Below are positions 1 to 7,759 of a stretch of DNA of 8,549 nt, in pieces. The notes under the pieces are model-generated. The model was not told the origin of the DNA, did no database searches, and was given only the letters and a program-made list of their open reading frames with translations. Numbering within the stretch: the stretch's first letter is position 1; every line of letters begins with the position of its first letter. The stretch is from an uncultured Flavobacterium sp. GTDB lineage: Bacteria; Bacteroidota; Bacteroidia; Flavobacteriales; Flavobacteriaceae. The position numbers and the translations under genes were made by a program. The stretch is from assembly GCF_946479975.1 (NCBI RefSeq), contig NZ_CAMLIX010000207.1:1-8549 (forward strand). The letters are read 5' to 3'.

Positions 1-23
1 AATTGGAATTTGGGATTTTTTTA

Positions 24-50
24 TTGTTAATTTAAAAATATGTTTATTTG
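24..50 (+). promoter_or_regulatory. Possible promoter of the MFS transporter gene
   Basis: A TTG at 24-26 lies 16 bases before TTTATTTG at 43-50. The second element differs at one position from the Bacteroidota/Flavobacterium -7 consensus TAnnTTTG, and the spacing is slightly shorter than the usual 17-23 bases. It would put the transcription start near 55 and leave a very short leader before the ATG at 71. The region is extremely AT-rich, so a chance match is quite possible. No Shine-Dalgarno sequence is seen before the start, which is normal for this phylum. Confidence 0.3.
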
Positions 51-70
51 CATCACCTTATAAAATTACT

Positions 71-1309
71 ATGCTACAAAAAGATAAATCTGCGGCGATT
101 GGTTTTATTTTCATAACCATGTTAATTGACATTACAGGATGGGGAATTATTATTCCAGTTACTCCAAAGTTGATTGAAGAATTAATTCATGGTGATATCA
201 GCGAAGCTGCAAAAATTGGCGGCTGGTTGACTTTCGCGTATGCGATCACTCAATTTGTATTTGCACCAGTTATTGGAAATTTGAGTGATAAATTCGGAAG
301 AAGACCAATTATATTAATTTCCCTTTTCGGATTTTCATTAGATTATCTTTTTCTGGCATTTGCACCAACGATAACTTGGTTATTTATCGGAAGAATTATT
401 GCAGGTGTTACAGGAGCAAGTATTACAACAGCATCAGCTTATATAGCAGATGTCAGTACTGCCGAAAATAGAGCTAAAAACTTTGGTTTAATTGGAGCCG
501 CTTTCGGATTAGGATTTATCATCGGACCTGTTATTGGAGGACTTTTAGGACAATACGGATCAAGAGTTCCGTTTTATGCGGCAGCAGTTTTATGTATGGT
601 AAATTTCCTTTACGGATTTTTTATTCTTCCAGAATCGCTTAAAAAAGAAAACCGAAGATCTTTTAACTGGAAACGTGCCAATCCTGTTGGTGCTATTTTA
701 GGTTTAAAAAAATATCCAACCTTAATTGGTTTAATTGCAGCGATATTTCTTTTGTACGTAGGTTCGCATGCGGTACAAAGTAATTGGAGTTTCTTCACGA
801 TTTATCAATTCAATTGGAACGAAAGAATGATCGGAATTTCATTAGGAATAATCGGTTTATTAGTCGGCGTTGTACAAGGCGGATTGGTTCGTTACATCAA
901 TCCAAAAATAGGAAACGAAAAAAGTATTTACGTTGGTTTAGCTTTATACACAATCGGAATGTTATTATTTGCTTTTGCAACCCAAAGCTGGATGATGTTT
1001 GTATTTTTAATTCCGTATTGCCTTGGCGGAATTGCAGGACCAGCTTTACAATCTGTTGTAGCAAGTAAAGTAGAACCAAGCGAACAAGGAGAAATTCAAG
1101 GAACTTTAACCAGTTTAATGAGCGCTTCTTCCATCATTGGTCCGCCGATGATGGCCAATACATTTTACTTTTTTACACATGAGGATGCGCCTTTCAAATT
1201 TGCTGGAGCGCCTTTTATTCTGGGAGGAATTTTAATGTTGTTGAGTACTATTGTTGCTTATTTTTCATTGAAAAAATATTCCGTTTCAAAAATAGAAATA
1301 AAAGACTAA
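71..1309 (+). CDS. MFS drug/H+ antiporter, TCR/Tet family
   Basis: Inner-membrane transporter of the major facilitator superfamily, 412 residues, the usual length for 12-TM TCR/Tet-type efflux pumps. The first helix and following loop (about 8-35) hold the D-x-x-G-x-G-I-I-I-P-V-x-P pattern typical of TetA-like proteins. Motif A is seen as [11 protein letters not shown] (69-79) in the loop between helices 2 and 3. A motif B arginine lies in [12 protein letters not shown] (about R108). Motif C, the antiporter signature G-x8-G-x3-GP-x2-GG, is exact at residues 139-157. A hydrophilic central loop (about 188-206) separates the two six-helix halves. The family exports small amphipathic drugs or metabolites in exchange for protons; the substrate cannot be read from sequence, and tetracycline resistance should not be assumed. 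The gene stands alone, converges on the SprB-repeat gene and ends at a strong terminator. Start chosen: the ATG at 71 places helix 1 directly after a short polar N-terminus. Confidence 0.93.
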   Translation: MLQKDKSAAIGFIFITMLIDITGWGIIIPVTPKLIEELIHGDISEAAKIGGWLTFAYAITQFVFAPVIGNLSDKFGRRPIILISLFGFSLDYLFLAFAPTITWLFIGRIIAGVTGASITTASAYIADVSTAENRAKNFGLIGAAFGLGFIIGPVIGGLLGQYGSRVPFYAAAVLCMVNFLYGFFILPESLKKENRRSFNWKRANPVGAILGLKKYPTLIGLIAAIFLLYVGSHAVQSNWSFFTIYQFNWNERMIGISLGIIGLLVGVVQGGLVRYINPKIGNEKSIYVGLALYTIGMLLFAFATQSWMMFVFLIPYCLGGIAGPALQSVVASKVEPSEQGEIQGTLTSLMSASSIIGPPMMANTFYFFTHEDAPFKFAGAPFILGGILMLLSTIVAYFSLKKYSVSKIEIKD

Positions 1310-1329
1310 AGAAGATATTCTAGAAACAC

Positions 1330-1365
1330 AAAAGCCTTCATATTCAAATTATGAAGGCTTTTTTT
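1330..1365 (+). terminator. Rho-independent terminator between convergent genes, possibly bidirectional
   Basis: A perfect 13-bp stem (1330-1342 with 1350-1362, core AAGCCTTCAT/ATGAAGGCTT) closes a 7-base loop. On the + strand it runs into seven consecutive T residues (1359-1365), beginning 21 bases after the transporter stop codon. Read on the - strand, the same hairpin is followed by CTTTTGTGTTT, a weaker T-rich tail. It could therefore also end transcription of the SprB-repeat gene, whose stop is 20 bases away. Confidence 0.92.
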
Positions 1366-1382
1366 ATGTCTTTTTGAGATGT

Positions 1383-4300
1383 TTATTCTTTTATAAATTT
1401 AAAAGCTTTTTCCTTTCCATCGGACTTTACATTTAAAATATACATTCCTTTAGAAAGATTTGATAAATCAATTTCAGCATTTGTACTATTTACTTTTCTG
1501 AATAAAACAGATTGTCCTGAAACAGCAAAAACTTGAATGTCCTCGATAACCGATTTATTTTTAACCGATAAAATATGTTTTACAGGATTAGGATAAAACT
1601 TGAAATCGGCCAATTCAAAATCTGGTGTAGAAAGTGAGCCGTTTACTTTTGCAGTTACAGCAAGACGTGTTTTACTTTCGATTCCGTTAATAGTCTGTGA
1701 AGCATAATAAGTTACACCATCGACCAAAACAGTAGATTTTGGCAGAGGAGTTTCGGCAGTTGCTTTACTTGTTTTTCCAGTTGACGAAGTTCCCGGCGTA
1801 CTATACCATTTAATATTTTGACCTTCGATAGCAAGATCACCTAAAGTCTGGCCTTGTTTGAATTCTACATTGACAGCAGTTTTTCCATTAATTACTGGAG
1901 CTACTGGATCAACAATAAAATTTAACATTTCAAAACAGCCACTCAAATCTTGAATAATTGCAGTGTAATTTCCAGGAGCTAAATTTGGAAAAACATTCTG
2001 ATTTGAAAAACGATCTAAATTTGGAGAAATAGCATATTTTAATTCCGTATTGCTACCACTTGCATTAATAGTTGCAGTTTGATTTTCTACGTTAACACTT
2101 GCAGTTATTGGAGTAGGAGTTGCTAAAGTTATAGTCAAAGTTTCTGTACAGCCGTTATTGTCTTTTGCTGTTATAAAGTATGATCCTGGAACAAGATTTT
2201 CGAAAATGTTAGCTTGACTAAAAGGACCTCCATTAAGAGAATAAGTTATGGGAGACTGTCCGCTTATAGCATGCGCCATAATTGTTCCATTTTGTGCGCA
2301 AGTAACAGGAGAAAAAATAGTTGCATTAAGAATCATCGGGATTGGTTGCGTTACCTCTAAAATCAAAGTATATACTATATTATTATCATCACGAACAGTT
2401 AGTCGATAAATACCAGGACTTGTTGTAGCATAGGTATTGGTAGAAGAATAAGTAGTACCATTATCAAAAGAATATTGGTAAACTCCAGATCCTCCAGATG
2501 CGTGCACCGTTATTACTCCCATTGGATTTAGACAGGTTGGTCGCACCACTTCGGCTGTAGCTGTAAGAGGAGCAAAAGAAGGTGCTACAATTATAACTCT
2601 AATAGTTTGCGAAAGACAATCTTTAGCATCTTTAACAGTTATGTCATATTCTCCAGGTGCAAGATTGACAAAAGTAAAAACATTAGAGGATTGTAAAAAA
2701 TTTCCAACAGGATTATTTTTTGCTCTAATCGAATAACTGTAAGGCATTGTTCCACCATTGACCCTCACTGTTACATTCCCGTCGTTGCTATTTGGAGCTG
2801 TTGTATTAGTAGAGGAAATGAATATTGCCGAAGGAGGATTTGAAGCTGTAACAGTTACAACTTGAGAAACGATACATCCTGAAGCATCTTTTGCAAATAA
2901 AGTATAATATCCTGCATCTAATTCTTTAGTATTTATATCAGAATAAGAACTTCCTTGGTTAAAGGAATAACTGTAAGGTTCTTGGCCTCCAGCTGCTTTT
3001 ATAGTAACAGAACCTTTATCTCCGCAAAATCTAGGTTCGTTAACCGTTGCACTAGCAGTTAATGAAACAGGTGATTCTATAATTAATTTTGTGGTAAACA
3101 CACATCCATATGCATCTTTAACATTGATAATGTGTTCTCCAGGCGCTGCACCAGAAAAAGTGTCGCTTTGTTGGTAACTACTGCTGTTAACTGCATACTG
3201 ATAAGGAAACGTACCACCAGAAGCTGTAATTTTAATTGTTGAAATGTAATTTATTGCACAGTTTTCAATTTTAGTAGCTGTAGCGGTTGCAGATAATGGA
3301 AGATAAGCTGGAACCGTAATATCCATGCTAGTTAACGAGTTTAAACTGTCTTTAACCCATAAGGTATGCAGTCCAGGAGATACATTTGGAAAAACATTAG
3401 AAGCATTGTAAGGAATGCCATCTATAGAGTATAAATAAGAACCAGCACCTCCAATAGCATTAATTGTTATACTTCTAAAAGTAGTATAACAATTGGCATC
3501 ACTAACTGACGCAATAATTGCTAATTGAGATGGTGGAGTGTTAACTATTATTGGTAACATAACCATACAGCCTTGAGCATCTATAATTTCGACAATATAA
3601 TTTCCACCAGTTAAATTTTTAAAAATATTAGAATTTTGCCAAGGTGTAATTATTCCATTAGGATTATTTAGACGGTAGAAATAAGTAGGTGTTCCTCCCG
3701 TAGCCACTACCGTTATTTCTCCATCATTACCACCAGGATTTGTGACATTTATAGCCGTTGTAGAGGCTGACAAAATTGTGGGTTGTGCAATATCTATTGG
3801 AAAAACATACAAACATCCTATTCCGTCTTTTACGGTAATATCATAATGACCAGCAGCTAAGTTTGAAAAGATATTAGATTGTTGAAAACTGCTTCCATTT
3901 TTTGAATACGAATAAGTTGGTGTTCCTCCAATGGGAGTAATTTCTATTCTTCCATCATTTGAGCCGTAACAGCTATTGTTTATTTTTAAACTTGTTGCTG
4001 TAAGTGCATTTATTGCGGGTACAACTAAGGTAGAATCCTTTGTGCAGCCATAATCATCTTTAATATGTATATTGTAAGATCCGGGAGCTACATTGTTAAA
4101 AGCGTTCTCAGATTGATATTTAACTCCATCTAAAGAATATTTAAAAGGGCTTCTGCCGTATCTAGCAGCAAGATAGACTCTTGAGTTTCCACATTGTGGA
4201 TATGAAACACTAGCATTAGCAAACTCAATAGCATGATTTAGAATTATCGTAAAAGAATTCATTATACTGGCTCCGCCACTACGTTTTATTCTAACGTGAA

Positions 4301-4559
4301 TTTCTAGACTGCCTCCACCAGTGAAAACATAATTCTTTGGATCAACAACTGCATTTTCATCATATATAGCATAGGTATCCTTTGTATAATATTTAATGGT
4401 AATAGTTTCACCAGGATTCAGATTTATATCTTTAGTCAATTCATCATATCGGCTGGTTAAGTCAAAAACATTATCTCCAGCACAATGTATTATACTACTG
4501 ATTTGAGCAAAAATTAAAGTAGGCAATAAAAAAAGAAAACAAAGTAGAGTTTTTTTCAT
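1383..4559 (-). CDS. SprB-repeat surface protein with T9SS type A sorting domain
   Basis: Secreted, probably cell-surface, protein of 1058 residues; likely adhesin-like, with unknown ligand. Order of parts: signal peptide MKKTLLCFLFLLPTLIFAQ (1-19); an N-terminal region (20-108); about ten SprB-type modules of 65-80 residues (110-884), each with a G-G-x-x-P-Y-x-Y-S core, an F-x-N-L-x-P-G-x-Y turn and usually a K-D-x-x-G-C end; an Ig-like linker (about 889-972, with I-K-W-Y and G-V-T-Y-Y-A-S-Q-T); and a T9SS type A sorting domain (about 986-1058, F-Y-P-N-P-V, then S-K-G-M-Y-I-L-N-V), the signal for export through the type IX secretion system. The ATG at 4559 is preferred over a TTG at 4598, because the TTG would put 13 polar residues before a perfect signal peptide and lies next to the -7 promoter element. 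The protein is far shorter than gliding adhesin SprB, which has several thousand residues, so it is not that gene. It follows the aspartic protease gene after 54 bases and ends at a shared terminator. Confidence 0.92.
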   Translation of the reverse strand: MKKTLLCFLFLLPTLIFAQISSIIHCAGDNVFDLTSRYDELTKDINLNPGETITIKYYTKDTYAIYDENAVVDPKNYVFTGGGSLEIHVRIKRSGGASIMNSFTIILNHAIEFANASVSYPQCGNSRVYLAARYGRSPFKYSLDGVKYQSENAFNNVAPGSYNIHIKDDYGCTKDSTLVVPAINALTATSLKINNSCYGSNDGRIEITPIGGTPTYSYSKNGSSFQQSNIFSNLAAGHYDITVKDGIGCLYVFPIDIAQPTILSASTTAINVTNPGGNDGEITVVATGGTPTYFYRLNNPNGIITPWQNSNIFKNLTGGNYIVEIIDAQGCMVMLPIIVNTPPSQLAIIASVSDANCYTTFRSITINAIGGAGSYLYSIDGIPYNASNVFPNVSPGLHTLWVKDSLNSLTSMDITVPAYLPLSATATATKIENCAINYISTIKITASGGTFPYQYAVNSSSYQQSDTFSGAAPGEHIINVKDAYGCVFTTKLIIESPVSLTASATVNEPRFCGDKGSVTIKAAGGQEPYSYSFNQGSSYSDINTKELDAGYYTLFAKDASGCIVSQVVTVTASNPPSAIFISSTNTTAPNSNDGNVTVRVNGGTMPYSYSIRAKNNPVGNFLQSSNVFTFVNLAPGEYDITVKDAKDCLSQTIRVIIVAPSFAPLTATAEVVRPTCLNPMGVITVHASGGSGVYQYSFDNGTTYSSTNTYATTSPGIYRLTVRDDNNIVYTLILEVTQPIPMILNATIFSPVTCAQNGTIMAHAISGQSPITYSLNGGPFSQANIFENLVPGSYFITAKDNNGCTETLTITLATPTPITASVNVENQTATINASGSNTELKYAISPNLDRFSNQNVFPNLAPGNYTAIIQDLSGCFEMLNFIVDPVAPVINGKTAVNVEFKQGQTLGDLAIEGQNIKWYSTPGTSSTGKTSKATAETPLPKSTVLVDGVTYYASQTINGIESKTRLAVTAKVNGSLSTPDFELADFKFYPNPVKHILSVKNKSVIEDIQVFAVSGQSVLFRKVNSTNAEIDLSNLSKGMYILNVKSDGKEKAFKFIKE
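1908..4232 (-). repeat. Array of about ten SprB-type protein repeats
   Basis: Residues 110-884 of the T9SS protein are built from about ten related modules, at approximately 110-182, 185-258, 262-340, 345-416, 421-495, 499-570, 577-657, 665-736, 743-812 and 816-884. Shared positions are a GG before a Y-x-Y strand, an S/N-x-x-F turn, P-G-x-Y and K-D-x-x-G-C. Module 10 is degenerate and lacks the GG-x-P-Y core. The repeats are clear at protein level but diverged at DNA level, so this is an old array and not a recent tandem expansion. Cysteine presence varies among modules with a possible four-module period (see findings). Confidence 0.85.
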
Positions 4560-4586
4560 AGGGATAGATTTGTTAAAATGGCTCAA

Positions 4587-4594
4587 CAAATATA
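4587..4594 (-). promoter_or_regulatory. Promoter -7 element (TATATTTG) for the SprB-repeat gene
   Basis: Read on the - strand, this is TATATTTG, an exact match to the Bacteroidota -7 consensus TAnnTTTG. It lies 27 bases upstream of the preferred ATG at 4559 and would start transcription near 4580, giving a leader of about 20 bases. No TTG occurs at the expected 17-23-base distance upstream (the nearest lie 1 and 31 bases away), so the -33 half is weak. The element overlaps the alternative TTG start at 4598 and argues against that start. It suggests the SprB-repeat gene can be transcribed apart from the protease genes. Confidence 0.5.
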
Positions 4595-4613
4595 TCAAAA
4601 AAACTAAATTGTC

Positions 4614-5054
4614 TTATTTTAAATACAAGTAATGGTTAAAATAATCAATAATTGCTTTTCCTTCCAGCAAAACATCGGCACCAATAATGCCGTGAACAGG
4701 TTTTGCCTTAAAAGATTCTAAAGCTTCATTGACATGCGAAAGATCAAAAATGACAATGCTGAAATCTTTATTTTTCCAGCTTCCCAACTGCAGTTTGTTT
4801 TGAGATGAAATCTGAGTTTTCATTCCCGTACCGCCCGCGCCAGAAGCTTTTGTTTTAGATTTTTTAGCCGAAAGTTCAAAACGTTCAATGCTTTCAAATC
4901 CGATGCAGGTGTTAGAAGCTCCTGTATCTAAAATGAAATTTCCAGAAATGCCGTTAATTTTGGCTTTAATCTGTAAGTGCTGTGTTTTAGTGATCTTGAA
5001 TTTTATTTTTTTATAATTCCCTTCTTTTTTGAGAATTTCGTGAAGATTTTCCAT
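4614..5054 (-). CDS. Retropepsin-like (clan AA) aspartic protease, single domain
   Basis: Small protein of 146 residues with the fold signature of a one-lobe, retroviral-type aspartic protease. The catalytic motif L-D-T-G-A-S is at 42-47 (Asp43), followed by a flap-like glycine-rich stretch (about 71-77). The second family motif, G-I-I-G-A-D-V-L, is at 122-129, followed by A-I-I-D-Y at 134-138. Such proteins act as homodimers, each subunit giving one aspartate. This matches the bacterial aspartyl-protease-like families (gag-polyprotein putative aspartyl protease type). No signal peptide or membrane segment is present, and the frame is closed by a stop at 5073-5075, seven codons upstream of the ATG. 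The start is therefore secure and the protein should be cytosolic. The first 44 bases overlap the end of the CHAT gene, which implies translational coupling. The substrate is unknown; partnership with the CHAT protein is inferred from gene order. Confidence 0.85.
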   Translation of the reverse strand: MENLHEILKKEGNYKKIKFKITKTQHLQIKAKINGISGNFILDTGASNTCIGFESIERFELSAKKSKTKASGAGGTGMKTQISSQNKLQLGSWKNKDFSIVIFDLSHVNEALESFKAKPVHGIIGADVLLEGKAIIDYFNHYLYLK

Positions 5055-7662
5055 TTCTGTATTGATTGTAAATCAAAAATAAGCCAATTAAAATCAATAA
5101 ACTAACGATATAATAGATATAATTTGCTGATTTTTCTTCAACAGAAATCGAACCGTAATAAACAAAAGAACTCCAATAATAAGGCGATTTTTTAGCATTC
5201 GGAATCGATTTATCATTCAGATAATCGCGTTTTGCATTGGCATTGGCGTAAAAATAAGAAACATTGTTTTTGACATTTGTATAGAAATCCGACATAAAAA
5301 CCGAAGTAGTAAAATCGTTTACTTTCCACAGCGAAAACATTAAATTCTGCGCTCCTGCAAACTGAAAACCTCTGGCAACACTCATCGCGCCTTCTGCTTC
5401 ATAGAGTTTGCCAATTCCGGTTTCGCAGGCACTTAAAACCACCAAATCCGGATTGATATGCAGATTGTACAATTCAGAATACAAAATTTCCTGATCGAAA
5501 AATTTTATACTTGCCGGAGTTTCAATATCACCCGAAGAAGCGTGTGTGCTCAAATGTAAAATAGAATAATGGTTGGCGTTATTTTTAAAGTTTGAAAAAC
5601 TTGCATTGGCATTTTCTAAATATTTGCCTTCAAAATTATTTTGAATAGATTCCATTTCTTTTTTCGAATAACGCAATTCAAAAGGCGTTTTTTCGAAAAC
5701 AGGAAAGATACCTAAAACTGTTTTTTTAGCATTAGAAACAGGTTTAGCATTCAGATAAATATTCGCCGAAGTATTATAAGCGATATTAAAATCGTTCATC
5801 AAATAATTCATTTTGGCAAAATTCGTCGTATTCGATTCCTTGGTGATTAAAGCTTCAAAAGGCAGAAAATTTAAAATTCCGTCAGGAACAATGATGAGGT
5901 TTTGATTAACGTAATTGGTTGGAAATTTTAACACATCGTACGCAGCTTTTCCATAGTGATTATAACCTGATATATCATTTGTAATCGCATCAGCACTATT
6001 AAAATAATCTATAAATTGAACAATTTTGGGAATTGCAATATCAGTAATATTAATATGATCCAACGCAATTCGGTTGTTTTGTATAATGAAAAAATAGAGA
6101 TTTTCAAATCCCATAAAATAATAAACCATCATCGCTTTATCATTTTCTAGTTTCTTAAATAATGCTTTCAGATCACATTTTTCAGGAAGATAATCCGGGT
6201 TTTTGGATTGGGTTTTTTTCAACGAAATCATCAATTCATTTTGCTTTTTTATAAATTGATTGATTGTAGAAATATTCGCTAAATCTCCTTTTTGCTGTTC
6301 TTTTAAAATGTTATTATTTAAATTTTGAAGTTCTTGTAAAAGCTTTTTTTCTTCCGCGGAAGCGTTTTTAATATTTGAACGATAACGTTGCAAAATGCCT
6401 GATTTTGTTCTTTCTGCCAATTGAAAAGCTTTTTCCAAATAAGAAGTTTTACCTTCTTTTCGAAACAATTCATTGTAAATAGCAATGCATTTTTCGGTAC
6501 GATTTCGAGATCGCAATTGCATCAGAATTTTAGAATTTTCGTAAACCAAACCATTCATCAATAAATCTTCGATATAAAAAGAAAGATCGAAAGCCTGAAG
6601 GGCCTTTTTTGGTTCTTTTATTTTAAAAATTTCTCCCTGCAAATCGAGCGCATCAACCAAAACTGTTTCTGCATACAATTGATTTTGGTTCGGTAGAATA
6701 GTTGACGAATTGTAATTTGGAATCAAAGTTTTAAAAACCAATGCAATCTGTTTCGAACCTTGATCATATTTTTCTTCATCAAAAAACAATAAAGCTTTTT
6801 CGTAATACAGTTTTGCTAATTTTCGAGGTTGTTGATTTTTTGTTTCTAAAAACAACTTTTCAGCCTTTTCTAAATAAGAAGTGGCTGTTTCTAAATTTTG
6901 TCTTTGACGATAAAGCGCCGCCAAATTTCGATACGAATTCGATAAATTTTCCGATTGATTTTTTTCATTTTGAAGCCATTTTATCGAAGATTCAAAAGCT
7001 TTTGTAGCGCTTTGGTGCGTCTCTGGACGCATTAATTCTCCCGTTGAACTCAATAAATAATTATTCCCCAAATTATTCAATAAAATTCCCTTTTGAACAT
7101 TGGTTAATTGTTCTGTTTTTAAAGTGTTTTCCAAAAGTGGAATCGCCTGAGAAATTTTCCCAGAACTCTGATAAACATTCGATAAATTTACAATTGCAGC
7201 AAATTTTTGTTTCTGAGCTTCAGGATAATTTTTGGAAGTATTGACAATGAAAAAGTATTGTTTTATCGTATTTTCTGCGTTATCATAATCGCCTAAAACA
7301 GTATAAAGATTTCCAAGCGGTTTCAGACAAAATTCAATAATGTCGTAATCAGAAAGTTTTTTTTTCTGATAAATCTGCCAAGCTTTTTCATAACTCGAAA
7401 TGGCGTTTTGTGTCTGCCCAAATTGGTTTTCGTAGAATGCTTTGTTGCAGTTTAAAATAACGATTGCCAAGAATTCATCCTTGGTTTTTGGTTTAGCATT
7501 TTTCCAAAAATTACTTTCTGTATTTTTTAAATTTTGTAACGCTTTCGCGGAAGGATGAGCCACAAAAACATCAATTGCATTATAGATTTGATCTTCTTGT
7601 GAAGAAACATTTAAACTTAGGAAAAAGAAAAAAATTAAACCATATAAGCGATATAAGTTCAT
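5011..7662 (-). CDS. Membrane-anchored TPR-CHAT caspase-like protein
   Basis: Protein of 883 residues. A signal peptide (MNLYRLYG then a run of F and L, cut near S-S-Q, residues 20-22) precedes a long helical TPR-like region (about 60-420; for example L-G-N-L-Y-T-V-L-G-D-Y-D-N-A at 116-129 and Y-R-N-L-A-A-L-Y near 244). A lysine/glutamate/glutamine-rich helix, probably coiled coil, spans about 435-485. The CHAT domain (about 560-840) belongs to the caspase/separase-like clan CD peptidases. Its catalytic dyad is visible: His707 in HLSTHA and Cys746 in LSACETG. Other family motifs are I-I-V-P-D-G-I-L-N-F-L-P-F-E-A-L (590-605), G-A-x-N-L-M-F-S-L-W-K-V (770-781) and P-Y-Y-W-S-S-F-V (827-834). One membrane helix (about 848-866) and a basic tail follow. 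Type I topology would leave TPR and CHAT in the periplasm and the tail in the cytosol. The natural target is unknown. It lies 97 bases after the barrel gene and overlaps the aspartic protease gene by 44 bases. The ATG at 7662 is inside one arm of a long inverted repeat. Confidence 0.9.
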   Translation of the reverse strand: MNLYRLYGLIFFFFLSLNVSSQEDQIYNAIDVFVAHPSAKALQNLKNTESNFWKNAKPKTKDEFLAIVILNCNKAFYENQFGQTQNAISSYEKAWQIYQKKKLSDYDIIEFCLKPLGNLYTVLGDYDNAENTIKQYFFIVNTSKNYPEAQKQKFAAIVNLSNVYQSSGKISQAIPLLENTLKTEQLTNVQKGILLNNLGNNYLLSSTGELMRPETHQSATKAFESSIKWLQNEKNQSENLSNSYRNLAALYRQRQNLETATSYLEKAEKLFLETKNQQPRKLAKLYYEKALLFFDEEKYDQGSKQIALVFKTLIPNYNSSTILPNQNQLYAETVLVDALDLQGEIFKIKEPKKALQAFDLSFYIEDLLMNGLVYENSKILMQLRSRNRTEKCIAIYNELFRKEGKTSYLEKAFQLAERTKSGILQRYRSNIKNASAEEKKLLQELQNLNNNILKEQQKGDLANISTINQFIKKQNELMISLKKTQSKNPDYLPEKCDLKALFKKLENDKAMMVYYFMGFENLYFFIIQNNRIALDHINITDIAIPKIVQFIDYFNSADAITNDISGYNHYGKAAYDVLKFPTNYVNQNLIIVPDGILNFLPFEALITKESNTTNFAKMNYLMNDFNIAYNTSANIYLNAKPVSNAKKTVLGIFPVFEKTPFELRYSKKEMESIQNNFEGKYLENANASFSNFKNNANHYSILHLSTHASSGDIETPASIKFFDQEILYSELYNLHINPDLVVLSACETGIGKLYEAEGAMSVARGFQFAGAQNLMFSLWKVNDFTTSVFMSDFYTNVKNNVSYFYANANAKRDYLNDKSIPNAKKSPYYWSSFVYYGSISVEEKSANYIYYIVSLLILIGLFLIYNQYRNGKSSRNSQKRREL

Positions 7663-7750
7663 ATTAAATATTTTGTGTATGTATTTAAATTACAAAAAAT
7701 GATTAATTTTTATGCGTTTCATTAATATGAACTTATATGACTTATATGGT
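7639..7750. repeat. 29-base inverted repeat spanning the CHAT gene start
   Basis: The arms 7639-7667 and 7722-7750 are inverted copies with 27 of 29 positions complementary and a 54-base spacer (7668-7721). The mismatches are the two adjacent positions 7649-7650 against 7739-7740. In the - strand RNA one of them becomes a U-G wobble, leaving a single C-C mismatch. The left arm contains the ATG and first eight codons of the CHAT gene. The right arm lies between the barrel gene and the CHAT gene. A weak inner stem (TTTTGT 7671-7676 with ACAAAA 7692-7697) may form in the spacer. A transcript coming from the barrel gene could sequester the CHAT start codon in this hairpin. Confidence 0.85.
7731..7748 (+). 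repeat. Perfect tandem 9-mer in the right arm of the inverted repeat
   Basis: ACTTATATG occurs twice in direct succession (7731-7739 and 7740-7748). The inverse arm in the CHAT gene carries the same pair with changes at the junction, where it encodes the N-L-Y-R-L-Y part of the signal peptide. The length is a multiple of three. Confidence 0.8.
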
Positions 7751-7759
7751 GAAAAAAAA

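Noticed and set aside
610..1079. Short frames in both orientations inside the transporter gene
   Set aside because: They are shadows of a well-supported coding frame, with no family features and no start context of their own.
71..1309. Transporter as a tetracycline resistance gene
   Set aside because: The TCR/Tet family includes many chromosomal pumps of other or unknown substrates; sequence motifs alone do not show tetracycline transport, and no TetR-type repressor is adjacent in the window.
4614..5054. Retropepsin-like gene as a retroelement remnant
   Set aside because: No reverse transcriptase, integrase or terminal repeats nearby; stand-alone bacterial families with the same motifs are known, and the gene is tightly integrated with the CHAT gene.
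6741..7244. Two + strand frames opposite the CHAT gene's TPR region
   Set aside because: Antisense to a clear protein-coding frame, low complexity, no recognisable protein features.
5011..7662. CHAT-TPR protein as part of a type III-E CRISPR (Craspase-like) system
   Set aside because: No CRISPR repeats or Cas genes in the window, and the signal peptide and membrane helix place this protein in the envelope.
7639..7750. Inverted repeat as ends of an insertion sequence or as a simple terminator
   Set aside because: Only 54 bases lie between the arms, with no transposase and no flanking target duplication seen. The stem is AT-rich and includes a start codon, unlike a GC-rich terminator with a T-tract.
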